64,000 nt of DNA, from the NCBI RefSeq assembly GCF_004341035.1, contig NZ_SLXK01000001.1, positions 62,001 through 126,000 on the forward strand. Direction: 5' to 3'. This DNA is from Scopulibacillus darangshiensis. Its GTDB lineage: Bacteria > Bacillota > Bacilli > Bacillales > Sporolactobacillaceae. The notes below the pieces were generated by a model. That model did not search any database and had not been told where the DNA came from. It saw only the letters and a list, made by a program, of their open reading frames with translations. Positions 16,743 to 25,546 of this stretch are shown in pieces (position 1 is the stretch's first letter; the number at the start of each line of letters is the position of its first letter). The position numbers and the translations under genes were made by a program.

Positions 16743-16767
16743 AGAGCTGACATAGGCTCTTTATTCT
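16740..16767 (+). terminator. Hairpin/terminator after nrdR
   Basis: AAAGAGC (16741-16747) pairs with GCTCTTT (16756-16762), then ATT. The T-tract is short, so read-through into dnaB is likely. Confidence 0.6.
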
Positions 16768-16805
16768 CTGTTATGACATACCGCCTTTTTGTGAGGTGAA
16801 AGGTT

Positions 16806-18179
16806 TTGCAACACCACTGGAAGGACATGCTCCCAGGTGACCGTTATGTTGTCAGACTGAATGGGCTTTTGCATTTTTTTGATCAAAAAGTAATTACACG
16901 TCTTTATCAGCCCTTGATTGGCCCCGGAGCAAGCAGTTTATATACAACACTTTGGCATGAGGTTGATGACCGCCTCTTTATAAGCGGGACACTGACACAC
17001 CATCATTTAATGGTCAGTACGAATACCCCATTAAGCACCCTGCTTCAGGAAAGAAAAAAGCTTGAAGCAATCGGACTTTTAAAAACGTTTAAGAAAAAAG
17101 AGAAGGATCAGCTTGTATTGTTTTACGAGCTGCAGCCGCCTTTAACGCCAAAACAATTTTTCACTGATGGCCTCTTGAATATTTATCTTTATAATCGCAT
17201 CGGCCATCAGGATTACAACCGTTTAAAACAGTCTTTTATTCAAGATAAGTTATCAGAGCAAGACATTGAAAACGTCACGGTTGATTTTAATGACATTTTT
17301 CAATCCGTTCATCCATCAGAATTAAAAAATAACGATCAAGAGCTTCAAGAAAGCAACGTTTGGCTCGATCGAGAGCAAAGTTCGGAGCCGATTCTTAAAA
17401 GAAGCTTTGATTTTGATGAGCTGTACCGTTATATATCAAGTGTCATTATATCTAAAGAAGCTTTTACGGTAGAAGTAAAAGAAGCAATTGAAAAACTCAG
17501 CTTTGTCTACCAGCTTACACCGCTTGATATGAGCAAGGTGATCCAAGAGGCATTCATCCACACAGGGGAGATTGATATACAGGTCTTGCGGAAGGAAGTG
17601 CGGAATTATTATCGCTTGGAAGCGGGCGTTCAGCTTCCAGCTCTAAGCAGCCGTCTGCAGCCGCTATCCGCTCAAGAAATGGCCGGGAAAACACCACAGA
17701 CAGATGTTGAACGCCAGATTCAGCAATTCGAGCTAATGTCACCTTATGATATTCTTGAACAAATGGCAGATGGCGGAGAGCCGGCTGCACCGGATTTGAG
17801 GCTTGTTGAAGAAATTCTTTTTGAACAAAAGTTGAATCCGGGTGTTGTTAATGTTCTGATCCATTATGTTATGGTAACGAATGATCAGAAGCTGATAAAA
17901 TCTTATGTTGAGAAACTTGCAGGACACTGGGCAAGGAAAAAGATAAAAACGGTTCGTGAGGCGATGGCCCTTGCCAAGTCTGAGTTTGAAAAGACTCAGG
18001 AATGGTCAGCAACCAAAAAAGGCCATAGAACAAAAGCTGGAAAAAACAGCCGGCAGGACAAGCTTCCTAAATGGATGACCGGTGAAACGGAAGCTAAAGA
18101 GTCCAGTGAAAATAAAATATCAAAAGAGGAAGCTGTGCAAAAGGAAAAATGGTTAGAAGAGTATTTAAATAATTTATGA
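16806..18179 (+). CDS. dnaB: Replication initiation and membrane attachment protein DnaB
   Basis: 457 residues, the Firmicute DnaB (not the E. coli helicase). It loads the replicative helicase with DnaD and DnaI at oriC and in restart, and attaches the origin to the membrane. An N-terminal winged-helix region (~1-110) and two DnaB_2/DnaD-like domains (~205-275 and ~300-400; FVYQLTPLDMSKVIQEAF) are visible, with a charged tail. The TTG start at 16806 has GAGGTGAAAGG upstream. The stop is 21 bp before dnaI, its functional partner. Confidence 0.93.
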   Translation: MQHHWKDMLPGDRYVVRLNGLLHFFDQKVITRLYQPLIGPGASSLYTTLWHEVDDRLFISGTLTHHHLMVSTNTPLSTLLQERKKLEAIGLLKTFKKKEKDQLVLFYELQPPLTPKQFFTDGLLNIYLYNRIGHQDYNRLKQSFIQDKLSEQDIENVTVDFNDIFQSVHPSELKNNDQELQESNVWLDREQSSEPILKRSFDFDELYRYISSVIISKEAFTVEVKEAIEKLSFVYQLTPLDMSKVIQEAFIHTGEIDIQVLRKEVRNYYRLEAGVQLPALSSRLQPLSAQEMAGKTPQTDVERQIQQFELMSPYDILEQMADGGEPAAPDLRLVEEILFEQKLNPGVVNVLIHYVMVTNDQKLIKSYVEKLAGHWARKKIKTVREAMALAKSEFEKTQEWSATKKGHRTKAGKNSRQDKLPKWMTGETEAKESSENKISKEEAVQKEKWLEEYLNNL

Positions 18180-18200
18180 CGTTAAAAAGGGGGTGTCAAT

Positions 18201-19145
18201 TTGGAGTCAATAAAAGCCGCCATTCGTGAGCTGGCAAAAGGAATGCCGATTGATTCGGTCAATCAAAAGTTAGCTGAATCCCTGATGAAAGATCCCCGGA
18301 TCCAGTCTTTTTTAAAAAAACATCCCGACATGAATGAAGACACCTTTTATAAAAGTATCCCAAAGCTTTACCAATATGTGACTGAGCATAATAATTGTGA
18401 GCAATGTCCAGGCTTGAACAATTGCCCTAATATGCTGAAGGGCTACCAACCTGATTTGATTTATGATAAACAATCCATCGCTCTGACGTTCAAGCCCTGC
18501 TCCTTAAAAAGAGCGGAAGAACAGCGAAAAAAACAATCGGGACTTGTAAGAAGCTTCTATGTACCAAAAGACATTCTGCAGGCAACATTCCAATCGATTG
18601 ATAAGTCGGACCCTGAACGGTATCGAGCACTCAAGGCAGCGGGGGATTTTGTTAAAGCCTATATTGACCATCCGGAAAGTGCAAATGGCCTTTACTTTTA
18701 TGGGAAATTTGGTGTCGGAAAAACCTATATTATGGGTGCCTTAATGAATGCTTTGGCGGAAAGAAAGCAAGTGCCGTCATTAATGGTGTACACACCGGAT
18801 TTCATTAGGGAGCTTAAAGGGGCGATTCAGGATCATACACTTGATGAAAAGCTGGATTACATTAAGACAGCGCCGGTGTTGATTTTAGATGATATTGGTG
18901 CGGAGACGATGACGCCATGGACCCGCGATGAACTGCTTGGAAGCATTCTGCAATATCGAATGATGGAGAAACTGCCGACATTGTATACGTCGAATTATGA
19001 TTATGATGAGCTTGAAGAGCACTTGTCTTATTCTCAAAAAAGCGGGACGGAAAGTTTGAAAGCAAAGCGGATTATGGAACGGATCCGTCATTATACGAAA
19101 TTGGTAACGATTGAAGGAACAAATCGCAGAACTGCCGGGGATTAA
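18201..19145 (+). CDS. dnaI: Primosomal helicase loader DnaI
   Basis: 314 residues. An N-terminal zinc domain with Cys66, Cys69, Cys75 and Cys100 (CEQCPGLNNC), and a C-terminal AAA+ domain with Walker A YGKFGVGKTYI (about 167-177) and Walker B LILDDIGAE. It binds the replicative helicase and loads it on DNA with DnaB and DnaD. The TTG start at 18201 has AAAGGGGGTG. Its last codons form the 5' arm of a terminator. Confidence 0.96.
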   Translation: MESIKAAIRELAKGMPIDSVNQKLAESLMKDPRIQSFLKKHPDMNEDTFYKSIPKLYQYVTEHNNCEQCPGLNNCPNMLKGYQPDLIYDKQSIALTFKPCSLKRAEEQRKKQSGLVRSFYVPKDILQATFQSIDKSDPERYRALKAAGDFVKAYIDHPESANGLYFYGKFGVGKTYIMGALMNALAERKQVPSLMVYTPDFIRELKGAIQDHTLDEKLDYIKTAPVLILDDIGAETMTPWTRDELLGSILQYRMMEKLPTLYTSNYDYDELEEHLSYSQKSGTESLKAKRIMERIRHYTKLVTIEGTNRRTAGD

Positions 19146-19171
19146 TCTGTTCATATCCCTGGCATTTTTTT
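19133..19171 (+). terminator. Terminator overlapping the end of dnaI
   Basis: TGCCGGGGAT (19133-19142) pairs with ATCCCTGGCA (19155-19164, one G-T pair), then seven Ts. The 5' arm is inside the dnaI coding end. Confidence 0.88.
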
Positions 19172-19173
19172 AG

Positions 19174-19319
19174 GTAAGAAAGTATAAACTTTCTTACGCA
19201 CATAAGTGCACTGGCTAAAGACGTAACATCCTGTTACAACGCCAGTACTAGCACGTCCTGTGCGTCGCAACTACGCCTCTGTCTTCGCCAAAGGCTCGCC
19301 AATCGGCAAGTTTTCTTTA
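19174..19319 (-). repeat. Long form of the dispersed structured repeat
   Basis: Read on the minus strand it begins like the 14906 units and ends with the same AAAGT..ACTTT hairpin, but carries a 59-base insert after GTAGTTGC. The insert is itself a nested hairpin (ACTGGC/GCCAGT outside GTAAC/GTTAC). It lies between the dnaI terminator and ytxC. Confidence 0.85.
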
Positions 19320-19394
19320 TTCTTTATTATAAAAAAGACATGTTTTAATAGCTGGTCCCATATAGTGTATGGAAAGAGAGAAGGAGGGATCGGT

Positions 19395-20234
19395 TTGATT
19401 TCAGTAACATTTGAGTCAAGACACGAGGCAGTGTCTTTACATACATGTATAGGTGCTATGTTTGGGGATATGATCGAGCTGTATTTAAGCAATGACATGG
19501 TGATGATCGGCACGGAAGGTCAAAAGCTGCCGGCTGCAACCCAAAAGGCCTTAACGGACACTTTCGTCGATTTTATTATTAACATGTATGAAGAAAAGTG
19601 GCTGCTGGATATTATTGAGAGCAACTTTTACTTTAGCGAGCAGCATGATCAGGAAGCGATATTAGATATTGTCTACGCTATTTTTGACGGGGAAAAAAGC
19701 GATCTGCCGAGGGTTGATGCCTTGCCTTCGAAACACGGTGTGTTAAGGGAAGCGATTTTTGATCTCATTGAGGGCCAGTCATCCTTTTCTTTTGAATCAC
19801 TGACAACCTTTCGTTTGACTGGATTCAGGACTTGCCTGCAAAGATATGTGGAGCTTGCCATCGATGAGTATAAGCTGCAGCAAGAATACCTGGCTTTTGT
19901 TGAAAAGTTAAGACAGATTATTACGACATACCACCCGCTTCATCAAACGATCTATGTGGTAGATGATGAGCCTTTTAAGCTTTATGATGACAAGCATAAA
20001 CCAATCAATAACAGCCAATCCGTCCGCTCTTTTTATCCCATCTTAAAGCAGTGGGGCATTGAGGCGGAGCCATCTATTTTACTGAGCCTAATCAGTTTAG
20101 CACCAAAAAAGGTTGTGGTATATACTGACCGCCCTGATCACGGTATGATGAAAACGCTGCAAAATGTCTTTGAGGACCGGGTCTGTTTTTCACTAAAGGA
20201 TTGGACCGCTGGATCACACCTGCATAAAACATGA
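19395..20234 (+). CDS. ytxC: Sporulation protein YtxC
   Basis: 279 residues, the YtxC family (length ~280) that sits after dnaI in B. subtilis and is needed for normal sporulation; its biochemical role is unknown. No membrane helix is seen. The middle contains GHLREAI-type helices and a conserved YVELAIDEYKLQQEYLAFVEKL. The frame is open from 19260, but those codons translate the dispersed repeat; AAGGAGGG at 19381-19388 places the start at TTG 19395. ytxB is missing from this locus. Confidence 0.85.
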   Translation: MISVTFESRHEAVSLHTCIGAMFGDMIELYLSNDMVMIGTEGQKLPAATQKALTDTFVDFIINMYEEKWLLDIIESNFYFSEQHDQEAILDIVYAIFDGEKSDLPRVDALPSKHGVLREAIFDLIEGQSSFSFESLTTFRLTGFRTCLQRYVELAIDEYKLQQEYLAFVEKLRQIITTYHPLHQTIYVVDDEPFKLYDDKHKPINNSQSVRSFYPILKQWGIEAEPSILLSLISLAPKKVVVYTDRPDHGMMKTLQNVFEDRVCFSLKDWTAGSHLHKT

Positions 20235-20262
20235 GGAAGTTGTTGGATTTTGTAAAAGAGGC

Positions 20263-20546
20263 TTGATTTTCTTTAGATAACTGGCTATAATACCTTACAT
20301 ACTATATTCGATTATAAGTCATGATGAGGACAAGGGTTATTTTACAGCCGTTATCAGAGAGGGAAGATTAGGTGAGAACTTCCTGACGGAGAGAAATAGC
20401 TTACCACCTCTGAACTTTGGCGGGGAACACTAGTATCCGCCGACGGTGAATAACCGTTATCTTACTTGAGCTGCATGTCTTGCAGAAACAAGGGTGGAAC
20501 CGCGAGATCAACACTCGTCCCTTTTCCAGGGATGGGTGTTTTTTAG
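20263..20546 (+). promoter_or_regulatory. T-box leader of thrS with promoter and terminator
   Basis: Promoter TTGATT (20263-20268), 17 bp, TATAAT (20286-20291). The transcript carries stem I elements (AGAGAGGG, then GGTGAGAAC), tandem ACC threonine codons at 20403-20408 in the specifier region, the T-box AGGGTGGAACCGCG (20491-20504), and a terminator AACAC..TCCCT/AGGGA..GTGTT with TTTTTT (20509-20543). Uncharged tRNA-Thr is expected to favour antitermination. Confidence 0.93.
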
Positions 20547-20578
20547 TTTATTTTATTTTTAGAATTGGAGTGGGACAA

Positions 20579-22513
20579 ATGGCTGACATGATTAAGATTA
20601 CTTTTCCTGATGGCAATGTGAAGGAATTCCCATCAGGCGTCACAACAGAGGACATCGCCGCGTCAATCAGCTCTGGTTTAAAAAAACAAGCTGTTGCCGG
20701 TAAATATAATGGTGCACCTGTTGATTTAAAAAGAGGATTAACGGAAGATGGAACGATCGAAATATTAAAGCTTGAAGACCCTGAAGGCACCCAGATACTT
20801 CGCCATACGACGACACATGTTATGGCACAGGCGATCAAACGTCTCTTTAATGATGTAAAGCTGGGAATTGGACCTGTGATTGATGAGGGTTTCTACTACG
20901 ATATTGATATGGAGCATTCACTGACACCTGAAGATCTGCAGAAGATTGAGAAGGAAATGCAGAAGATTATTGATCAGAACTTTGAGATAAAGCGTGAAGC
21001 TGTATCCCGCGGTGAAGCGATTGGCCGTTATCAAGAAATTGGCGATGATCTCAAACTTGAGTTGCTCGAGGATATTCCTGAGGGTGAGACATTGACGATT
21101 TATGAACAAGGCGAATTTTTTGACCTATGCCGCGGTCCGCACCTGCCGTCGACGGGCAAGATCAAATCCTTTAAGCTATTGAGCATTGCGGGTGCTTATT
21201 GGCGCGGTGACAGTGATAACAAGATGCTGCAAAGAATATACGGCACAGCTTTTCCGAAGAAAAAGCAATTAGACGAGCATCTGCATGAGCTCGAAGAAAG
21301 AAAAGAACGCGATCACCGGAAATTAGGCAAACAGCTTGATCTATTTACGATTTCACAGGAAATTGGCCAGGGGCTGCCGATCTGGCTGCCAAAAGGGGCG
21401 ACTGTCCGGCGCTTGATTGAACGTTATATTGTTGATTTGGAGACTGCGCGCGGTTATCAGCACGTCTACACGTCACATTTAGCCAATGTTGAGCTCTATA
21501 AGACAAGCGGACACTGGGATCATTATCAGGAGGATATGTATCCGACGATGAAGCTTGATAATGAGGAGCTTGTCTTAAGGCCGATGAACTGTCCACACCA
21601 TATGATGGTGTATAAGCATGAGCTTCACAGCTATCGCCAGCTGCCGGTCAGAGTCGCTGAGCTTGGCACGATGTACCGTTATGAAATGTCCGGGGCCTTA
21701 GCCGGACTCCAGCGGGTCCGTTCGATGACATTGAATGATGCTCATATCTTCTGCCGTCCGGATCAAATTAAAGATGAGTTTATTAACGTTGTTAAGCTGA
21801 TCCAAAAGGTCTATCAGGATTTCGGGATTGATGACTATTACTTCCGTCTTTCTTATCGTGATCCGGAGAACAAGAAGAAATATGTTGATAAGGATGAGAT
21901 GTGGGAAAAGGCGCAAAGCATGCTGCGTGATGCGATGGACACACTCGGTGTAGATTATGTTGAAGCTGAGGGTGAAGCGGCTTTCTACGGTCCTAAGCTT
22001 GATGTTCAGGTGAAAACAGCTTTAGGCAAAGATGAAACACTTTCAACAGTGCAGCTCGACTTCCACTTGCCTGAGCGCTTTGAATTGTCCTATATCGGTG
22101 AAGATGGCAAAGAGCATCGGCCGGTTGTTATCCACCGCGGTGTTGTTTCAACGATGGAACGCTTTGTCGCTTTCTTAATCGAAAAATATAAAGGCGCCTT
22201 CCCGACTTGGCTCGCCCCGATTCAGGCCAAAGTGATCCCTGTCGCGGGTGTCCATCAAGACTACGCTAACAAAGTTGCTGAAAAACTTCGCGACAGCAAT
22301 ATTCGCGTCGAGATTGATGAACGCGATGAAAAAATTGGCTATAAAATTCGTGAGGCGCAAACGCAAAAGATTCCATACATGCTTGTTGTCGGCGACCAAG
22401 AGATCGAGAATGAGGCTGTCAACGTCCGCCGCTACGGCGAAAACAAATCCGATTCCGTTGGACTTGACGCCTTCGTTAGCCAAATTGAAGATGCCGTGAA
22501 GAATCATAAGTGA
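20579..22513 (+). CDS. thrS: Threonyl-tRNA synthetase
   Basis: 644 residues (B. subtilis ThrS 643). A TGS domain (~4-64), the editing/SAD domain ([15 protein letters not shown]... [10 protein letters not shown]), the class II catalytic core ([15 protein letters not shown] with the zinc Cys and His; motif 2 [20 protein letters not shown]) and an anticodon-binding domain (~540-640). Charges tRNA-Thr. The ATG at 20579 follows GGAGTGGGA. Upstream in-frame codons belong to the T-box leader. Confidence 0.97.
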   Translation: MADMIKITFPDGNVKEFPSGVTTEDIAASISSGLKKQAVAGKYNGAPVDLKRGLTEDGTIEILKLEDPEGTQILRHTTTHVMAQAIKRLFNDVKLGIGPVIDEGFYYDIDMEHSLTPEDLQKIEKEMQKIIDQNFEIKREAVSRGEAIGRYQEIGDDLKLELLEDIPEGETLTIYEQGEFFDLCRGPHLPSTGKIKSFKLLSIAGAYWRGDSDNKMLQRIYGTAFPKKKQLDEHLHELEERKERDHRKLGKQLDLFTISQEIGQGLPIWLPKGATVRRLIERYIVDLETARGYQHVYTSHLANVELYKTSGHWDHYQEDMYPTMKLDNEELVLRPMNCPHHMMVYKHELHSYRQLPVRVAELGTMYRYEMSGALAGLQRVRSMTLNDAHIFCRPDQIKDEFINVVKLIQKVYQDFGIDDYYFRLSYRDPENKKKYVDKDEMWEKAQSMLRDAMDTLGVDYVEAEGEAAFYGPKLDVQVKTALGKDETLSTVQLDFHLPERFELSYIGEDGKEHRPVVIHRGVVSTMERFVAFLIEKYKGAFPTWLAPIQAKVIPVAGVHQDYANKVAEKLRDSNIRVEIDERDEKIGYKIREAQTQKIPYMLVVGDQEIENEAVNVRRYGENKSDSVGLDAFVSQIEDAVKNHK

Positions 22514-22519
22514 AGCTAA

Positions 22520-22554
22520 AAGAACGCTGTTGGTCGATGACCAACAGGGTTCTT
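22520..22554 (+). other. Hairpin after thrS
   Basis: GTTGGTC/GACCAAC (22529-22535/22539-22545) extended by AAGAAC/GTTCTT. No T-run follows, so it is a weak terminator or an mRNA 3' stabiliser. The 22560-22760 stretch after it shows no gene that I can support. Confidence 0.6.
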
Positions 22555-22767
22555 AAAAACTATCGAAAATAACTAACAGTGGAATAAATTATTATGACTA
22601 AACTGAAAAAGATTATTGATATAACAGTCAAATAAGTTTCTGATCGTTTGCGTTCCCTTTTTAAATCGTAAATTTGCAGCACTAGGCCACCGATAATTGC
22701 CCCCCTTATAAAGTTGGATTGCTTTTAATAGCAGTATAGAACAAATGGCAGAAAAAATCATTAGTGC

Positions 22768-22942
22768 TTGCTTAATGGATCAAACCATGCTATATTATAA
22801 AAAGTGAATAAAGATATCGAGCAAAAGCAGAAGCACCCGGCTTCTCACCTGATCGACGCCTTAGGGCTGTTGGCTGGTATGAGGAATACATCTAATGAAT
22901 GTCATTAGTGTGGGTGCCGTCGTGCGCTCACACTTTTTAATT
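22768..22942 (+). promoter_or_regulatory. L20 leader (autoregulation of infC-rpmI-rplT)
   Basis: Promoter TTGCTT (22768-22773), 17 bp, TATATT (22791-22796). The ~130-nt leader has the recognisable Bacillales L20-leader sequence (GCAGAAGCACCCGGCTTCTC, then ATCGACGCC and GGCTGGTATGAGG) and ends in a hairpin GTGTG../..CACAC with TTTTT (about 22905-22938). In B. subtilis L20 binds this RNA, a mimic of its 23S rRNA site, and terminates transcription. Confidence 0.88.
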
Positions 22943-23005
22943 TGCCCTGAGTTTTGCTCATTCTTTTCATTATAATTTTGCCTAAAATGGTGGAGGTGGC
23001 TCAAT

Positions 23006-23521
23006 ATTAGCAAAGATATGATTGTCAACGAGGGAATTCGTGCCTCACAGGTTCGACTCATTGACCAAAACGGTGAACAAATTGGCATTAAATCGAAGCA
23101 TGAAGCACTGGACATGGCGAGAAATGTGAATCTTGATTTAGTGATGGTGGCACCGAACGCTAAGCCCCCTGTTTGCCGTATCATGGATTACGGAAAATAC
23201 CGTTATGAACAACAAAAGAAGGAAAAAGAGGCTCGCAAAAATCAAAAGGTCATCAATATAAAGGAGATTCGCTTAAGCCCGAATATTGAAGAACATGATT
23301 TTAACACGAAGCTTCGCAATGCAAGAAAGTTTCTTGAAAAAGGTGATAAGGTAAAAGCGTCCATTCGTTTCCGCGGCCGTGCCATCACACACTCTGAGCT
23401 TGGCAGAGAAGTTCTCTTGCGCCTAGCTAAAGAATGTGAAGAGGTCAGCACGATCGAGGCGAAGCCTAAAATGGAAGGACGCAGCATGTTCCTAGTCCTT
23501 GCACCGACGAACGAGAAATAA
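23006..23521 (+). CDS. infC: Translation initiation factor IF-3
   Basis: 171 residues. Binds the 30S subunit and checks the start codon-tRNA match. The start codon is ATT at 23006: GGAGGTGG lies six bases upstream and the N terminus then reads [11 protein letters not shown], matching B. subtilis IF-3. The ATG at 23018 has no ribosome site. The rare ATT start of infC lets IF-3 repress its own translation. Signatures: [26 protein letters not shown]. First gene of infC-rpmI-rplT. Confidence 0.97.
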   Translation: MSKDMIVNEGIRASQVRLIDQNGEQIGIKSKHEALDMARNVNLDLVMVAPNAKPPVCRIMDYGKYRYEQQKKEKEARKNQKVINIKEIRLSPNIEEHDFNTKLRNARKFLEKGDKVKASIRFRGRAITHSELGREVLLRLAKECEEVSTIEAKPKMEGRSMFLVLAPTNEK

Positions 23522-23546
23522 TAACAGCTGATAGGAGGAAGTTATC

Positions 23547-23735
23547 ATGCCAAAAATGAAAACACATAAAGGTGCTGCAAAGCGTTTTAAAAAGACGGGT
23601 TCAGGCAAGCTGAAGCGCAGCCATGCTTATACAAGCCATATGTTCAAGAACAAGACACAAAAGCAAAAACGTAAATTGCGTAAAGGCGCGATCGTATCCA
23701 GTGCGGACGAAAAACGAATCAAAAAGCTTATCTAA
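23547..23735 (+). CDS. rpmI: 50S ribosomal protein L35
   Basis: 62 residues, very basic, [20 protein letters not shown] being the L35 signature. It is about four residues shorter at the C terminus than the B. subtilis protein (66), within family variation. The ATG has AGGAGG upstream. Middle gene of the L20-controlled operon. Confidence 0.98.
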   Translation: MPKMKTHKGAAKRFKKTGSGKLKRSHAYTSHMFKNKTQKQKRKLRKGAIVSSADEKRIKKLI

Positions 23736-23768
23736 TCGGATAATTTAATATACTAGGAGGTTTTCAAA

Positions 23769-24125
23769 ATGCCAAGAGTAAAAGGCGGTTACGTAACGCG
23801 TCGCAGACGTAAAAAAGTTTTAAAGCTAGCAAAAGGTTATTATGGTGCAAAACATAAATTATTTAAAGTTGCTCAGCAACAAGTCTTCAAATCCTTACAA
23901 TATGCATACAGGGATCGCCGTCAAGTTAAACGTGATTTCCGCAAATTGTGGATCGCAAGAATCAATGCAGCAGCTCGTATGAACGGTCTTTCATACAGCC
24001 GCATGATGCACGGACTTAAAGTTGCGGGTATCGATGTTAACCGTAAAATGCTTGCAGATCTTGCTGTAAATGATGAAAAGGCATTTGCTGAACTTGCTGG
24101 AAAAGCAAAAGCAGCAGTGAAGTAA
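23769..24125 (+). CDS. rplT: 50S ribosomal protein L20
   Basis: 118 residues, typical of L20 ([45 protein letters not shown]). Binds 23S rRNA early in 50S assembly and is the probable autorepressor acting on the leader at 22.8-22.94 kb. Good AGGAGG site. Followed by a terminator and the 52-bp repeat array. Confidence 0.98.
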   Translation: MPRVKGGYVTRRRRKKVLKLAKGYYGAKHKLFKVAQQQVFKSLQYAYRDRRQVKRDFRKLWIARINAAARMNGLSYSRMMHGLKVAGIDVNRKMLADLAVNDEKAFAELAGKAKAAVK

Positions 24126-24142
24126 ATAAAAGCTAACCTTTG

Positions 24143-24174
24143 AAAAGGCTGTTCATAATTATGAATGGCCTTTT
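24143..24174 (+). terminator. Terminator after rplT
   Basis: AAAAGGC (24143-24149) and TTCAT pair with ATGAA and GCCTTTT (24168-24174), with an AATT loop and an internal TG/TG mismatch. T-rich sequence follows. Confidence 0.8.
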
Positions 24175-24225
24175 GCTTTACTTTAAGAGCTTATGTCCGC
24201 CTAGATTACAACAAGGATTAAGCAA

Positions 24226-24660
24226 ACTGTCTTCATCGTGGTGATGAAGACAGTAAATTGGGGAAAAGGCGGGAGAAAGTGTCTGCATAGCGTTGATGAA
24301 CGCCCGAAAACGGTAAAAAATCAGTGTTGAGGTCGTTCATAGCGTTGATGAACGCCCGAAATCGATAAAAAGTCAGTGTCGAGGTCGTTCATAGCGTTGA
24401 TGAACGACCAAAATCGGTAAAAAGTCAGTGTCGAGGTCGTTCATAAGAGTGATGAACGCCCGAAAACGGTAAAAAATCAGTGTTGAGGTCGTTCATAGCG
24501 TTGATGAACGCCCGAAATCGATAAAAAGTCAGTGTTGAGGTCGTTCATAAGAGTGATGAACGCCCGAAATCGATAAAAAGTCGGTGTCGAGGTCGTTCAT
24601 AAGCCGGATGAACGACAAAACTTAGCAATTGACCGGGAGAAATGTCTTTCATAAAGGCGA
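24226..24660. repeat. Array of 52-bp tandem hairpin repeats
   Basis: Six units of exactly 52 bp run from 24285 to 24596 without any indel, with a degenerate seventh to ~24650. Each unit junction holds CGTTCAT-7nt-ATGAACG. The array is preceded by a 12-bp perfect hairpin ACTGTCTTCATC/GATGAAGACAGT (24226-24254) of the same design with different arms, and followed by a TTTCAT/ATGAAA version. No ORF, no spacers of CRISPR type. The stretch fills most of the 665-bp gap between rplT and ysdA. Confidence 0.9.
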
Positions 24661-24668
24661 TGAAAAAC

Positions 24669-24698
24669 AATTATATACAACAATTGTTGTATATAATT
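24669..24698. promoter_or_regulatory. Perfect 30-bp palindrome upstream of ysdA
   Basis: Two 13-base arms around AATT, core ACAACAATTGTTGT. It contains one TATAAT (24692-24697) and lies just before another (24704-24709), so it may be an operator over the ysdA promoter. No regulator is identified. Confidence 0.55.
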
Positions 24699-24791
24699 TT
24701 CCGTATAATTGTTTTACTCTTTTTACCCCGAACGGGCTCATAAAAGCCAGAAACCGGATCATAAGCCATGTTTTTTATTGGAGGAATAAGA

Positions 24792-25076
24792 ATGGTAGTA
24801 TCGTGGCAGCTCGTTTTTATTATTTATATGATTGTCATCAATCTATATGGATACGCCATAATGGCCTCAGACAAAAGGAAGGCAAGGCGTCACGAATGGC
24901 GGGTGCCGGAAGCTAAGCTATGGGCAGTCGCAGCTATAGGAGGGGCATTTGGCAGCTATCTTGGCATGCGCACGTTTCGCCATAAAACAAAGCATGCCTT
25001 GTTCAAAATGGGCATGCCGCTCGTCTGTCTTATTTATGTTGTCATTTTGGCAGCACTCTTTACTAAATTGAATTAA
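24792..25076 (+). CDS. ysdA: DUF1294 membrane protein (YsdA)
   Basis: 94 residues with three hydrophobic segments (about 3-21, 46-62 with AAIGGAFGSYLGM, and 75-92) and the DUF1294 hallmark MASDKRKARRHEWRVPEAKLW plus RTFRHKTKH. Function unknown. The ATG at 24792 follows GGAGG by seven bases. It sits after rplT as ysdA does in B. subtilis and overlaps the end of convergent ysdB by 14 bp. Confidence 0.85.
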   Translation: MVVSWQLVFIIYMIVINLYGYAIMASDKRKARRHEWRVPEAKLWAVAAIGGAFGSYLGMRTFRHKTKHALFKMGMPLVCLIYVVILAALFTKLN

Positions 25077-25437
25077 GCAAATCGGACATGGGCGGCTGCC
25101 AGTCAACTTGCGTGTTTGGGTATTTTGTATATAATTGCTTTTCGATATCATATAAGTCATTCCTGGTTATGTCCAAAAGCCGCGATTTTGGCCCGTCAAA
25201 CACGATGTTGATTTGCGCGACGCTATACACCGTTTCATTTGGTTCAATCTGTATATAACCTTGGAAGGTGACACCTTTTGTTGTCATAAATATTTTCCCG
25301 TTTTTTTCATACATATATATGTCATTGGTCCTCTCAGCTCTTGTAAAGCGGTATTGATCGCTTTGTTTATAGCGCAAGATGCTGTATACGATGCAGGCTG
25401 CGGCAAGTAAAATAAATAAGAACAAGACAATAGTCAT
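25063..25437 (-). CDS. ysdB: YsdB-like protein
   Basis: 124 residues: one N-terminal membrane helix (2-20), then a soluble domain rich in beta strands (KIFMTTKGVTFQGYIQIE) and a short helical C terminus. It matches B. subtilis YsdB in size, layout and place; YsdB is described as needed for sigma-W activation. The ATG at 25437 has GGTGAAGGAAG. It is transcribed against its neighbours. Confidence 0.7.
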   Translation of the reverse strand: MTIVLFLFILLAAACIVYSILRYKQSDQYRFTRAERTNDIYMYEKNGKIFMTTKGVTFQGYIQIEPNETVYSVAQINIVFDGPKSRLLDITRNDLYDIEKQLYTKYPNTQVDWQPPMSDLLNSI

Positions 25438-25546
25438 CTTCCTTCACCACCCTCTTATGATATACGGCTTTACTTGAAAAAGGTTTCTTAATATAATTTA
25501 CCACGAGTCACTAATGACAAACCAACAAACGGAATTGAGGCTGAAC

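Noticed and set aside
19260-19394. Longer N terminus for ytxC
   Set aside because: These codons are the dispersed repeat; the AAGGAGGG site points to TTG 19395.
22573-22761. 62-codon minus-strand ORF between thrS and infC
   Set aside because: No ribosome site and no recognisable family; left as empty intergenic sequence.
24285-24650. CRISPR array
   Set aside because: Units are contiguous tandem repeats with no unique spacers, and no cas genes are in the window.
24629-24916. 95-codon ORF before ysdA
   Set aside because: Runs through the palindrome and promoter region and overlaps ysdA in another frame; no ribosome site.
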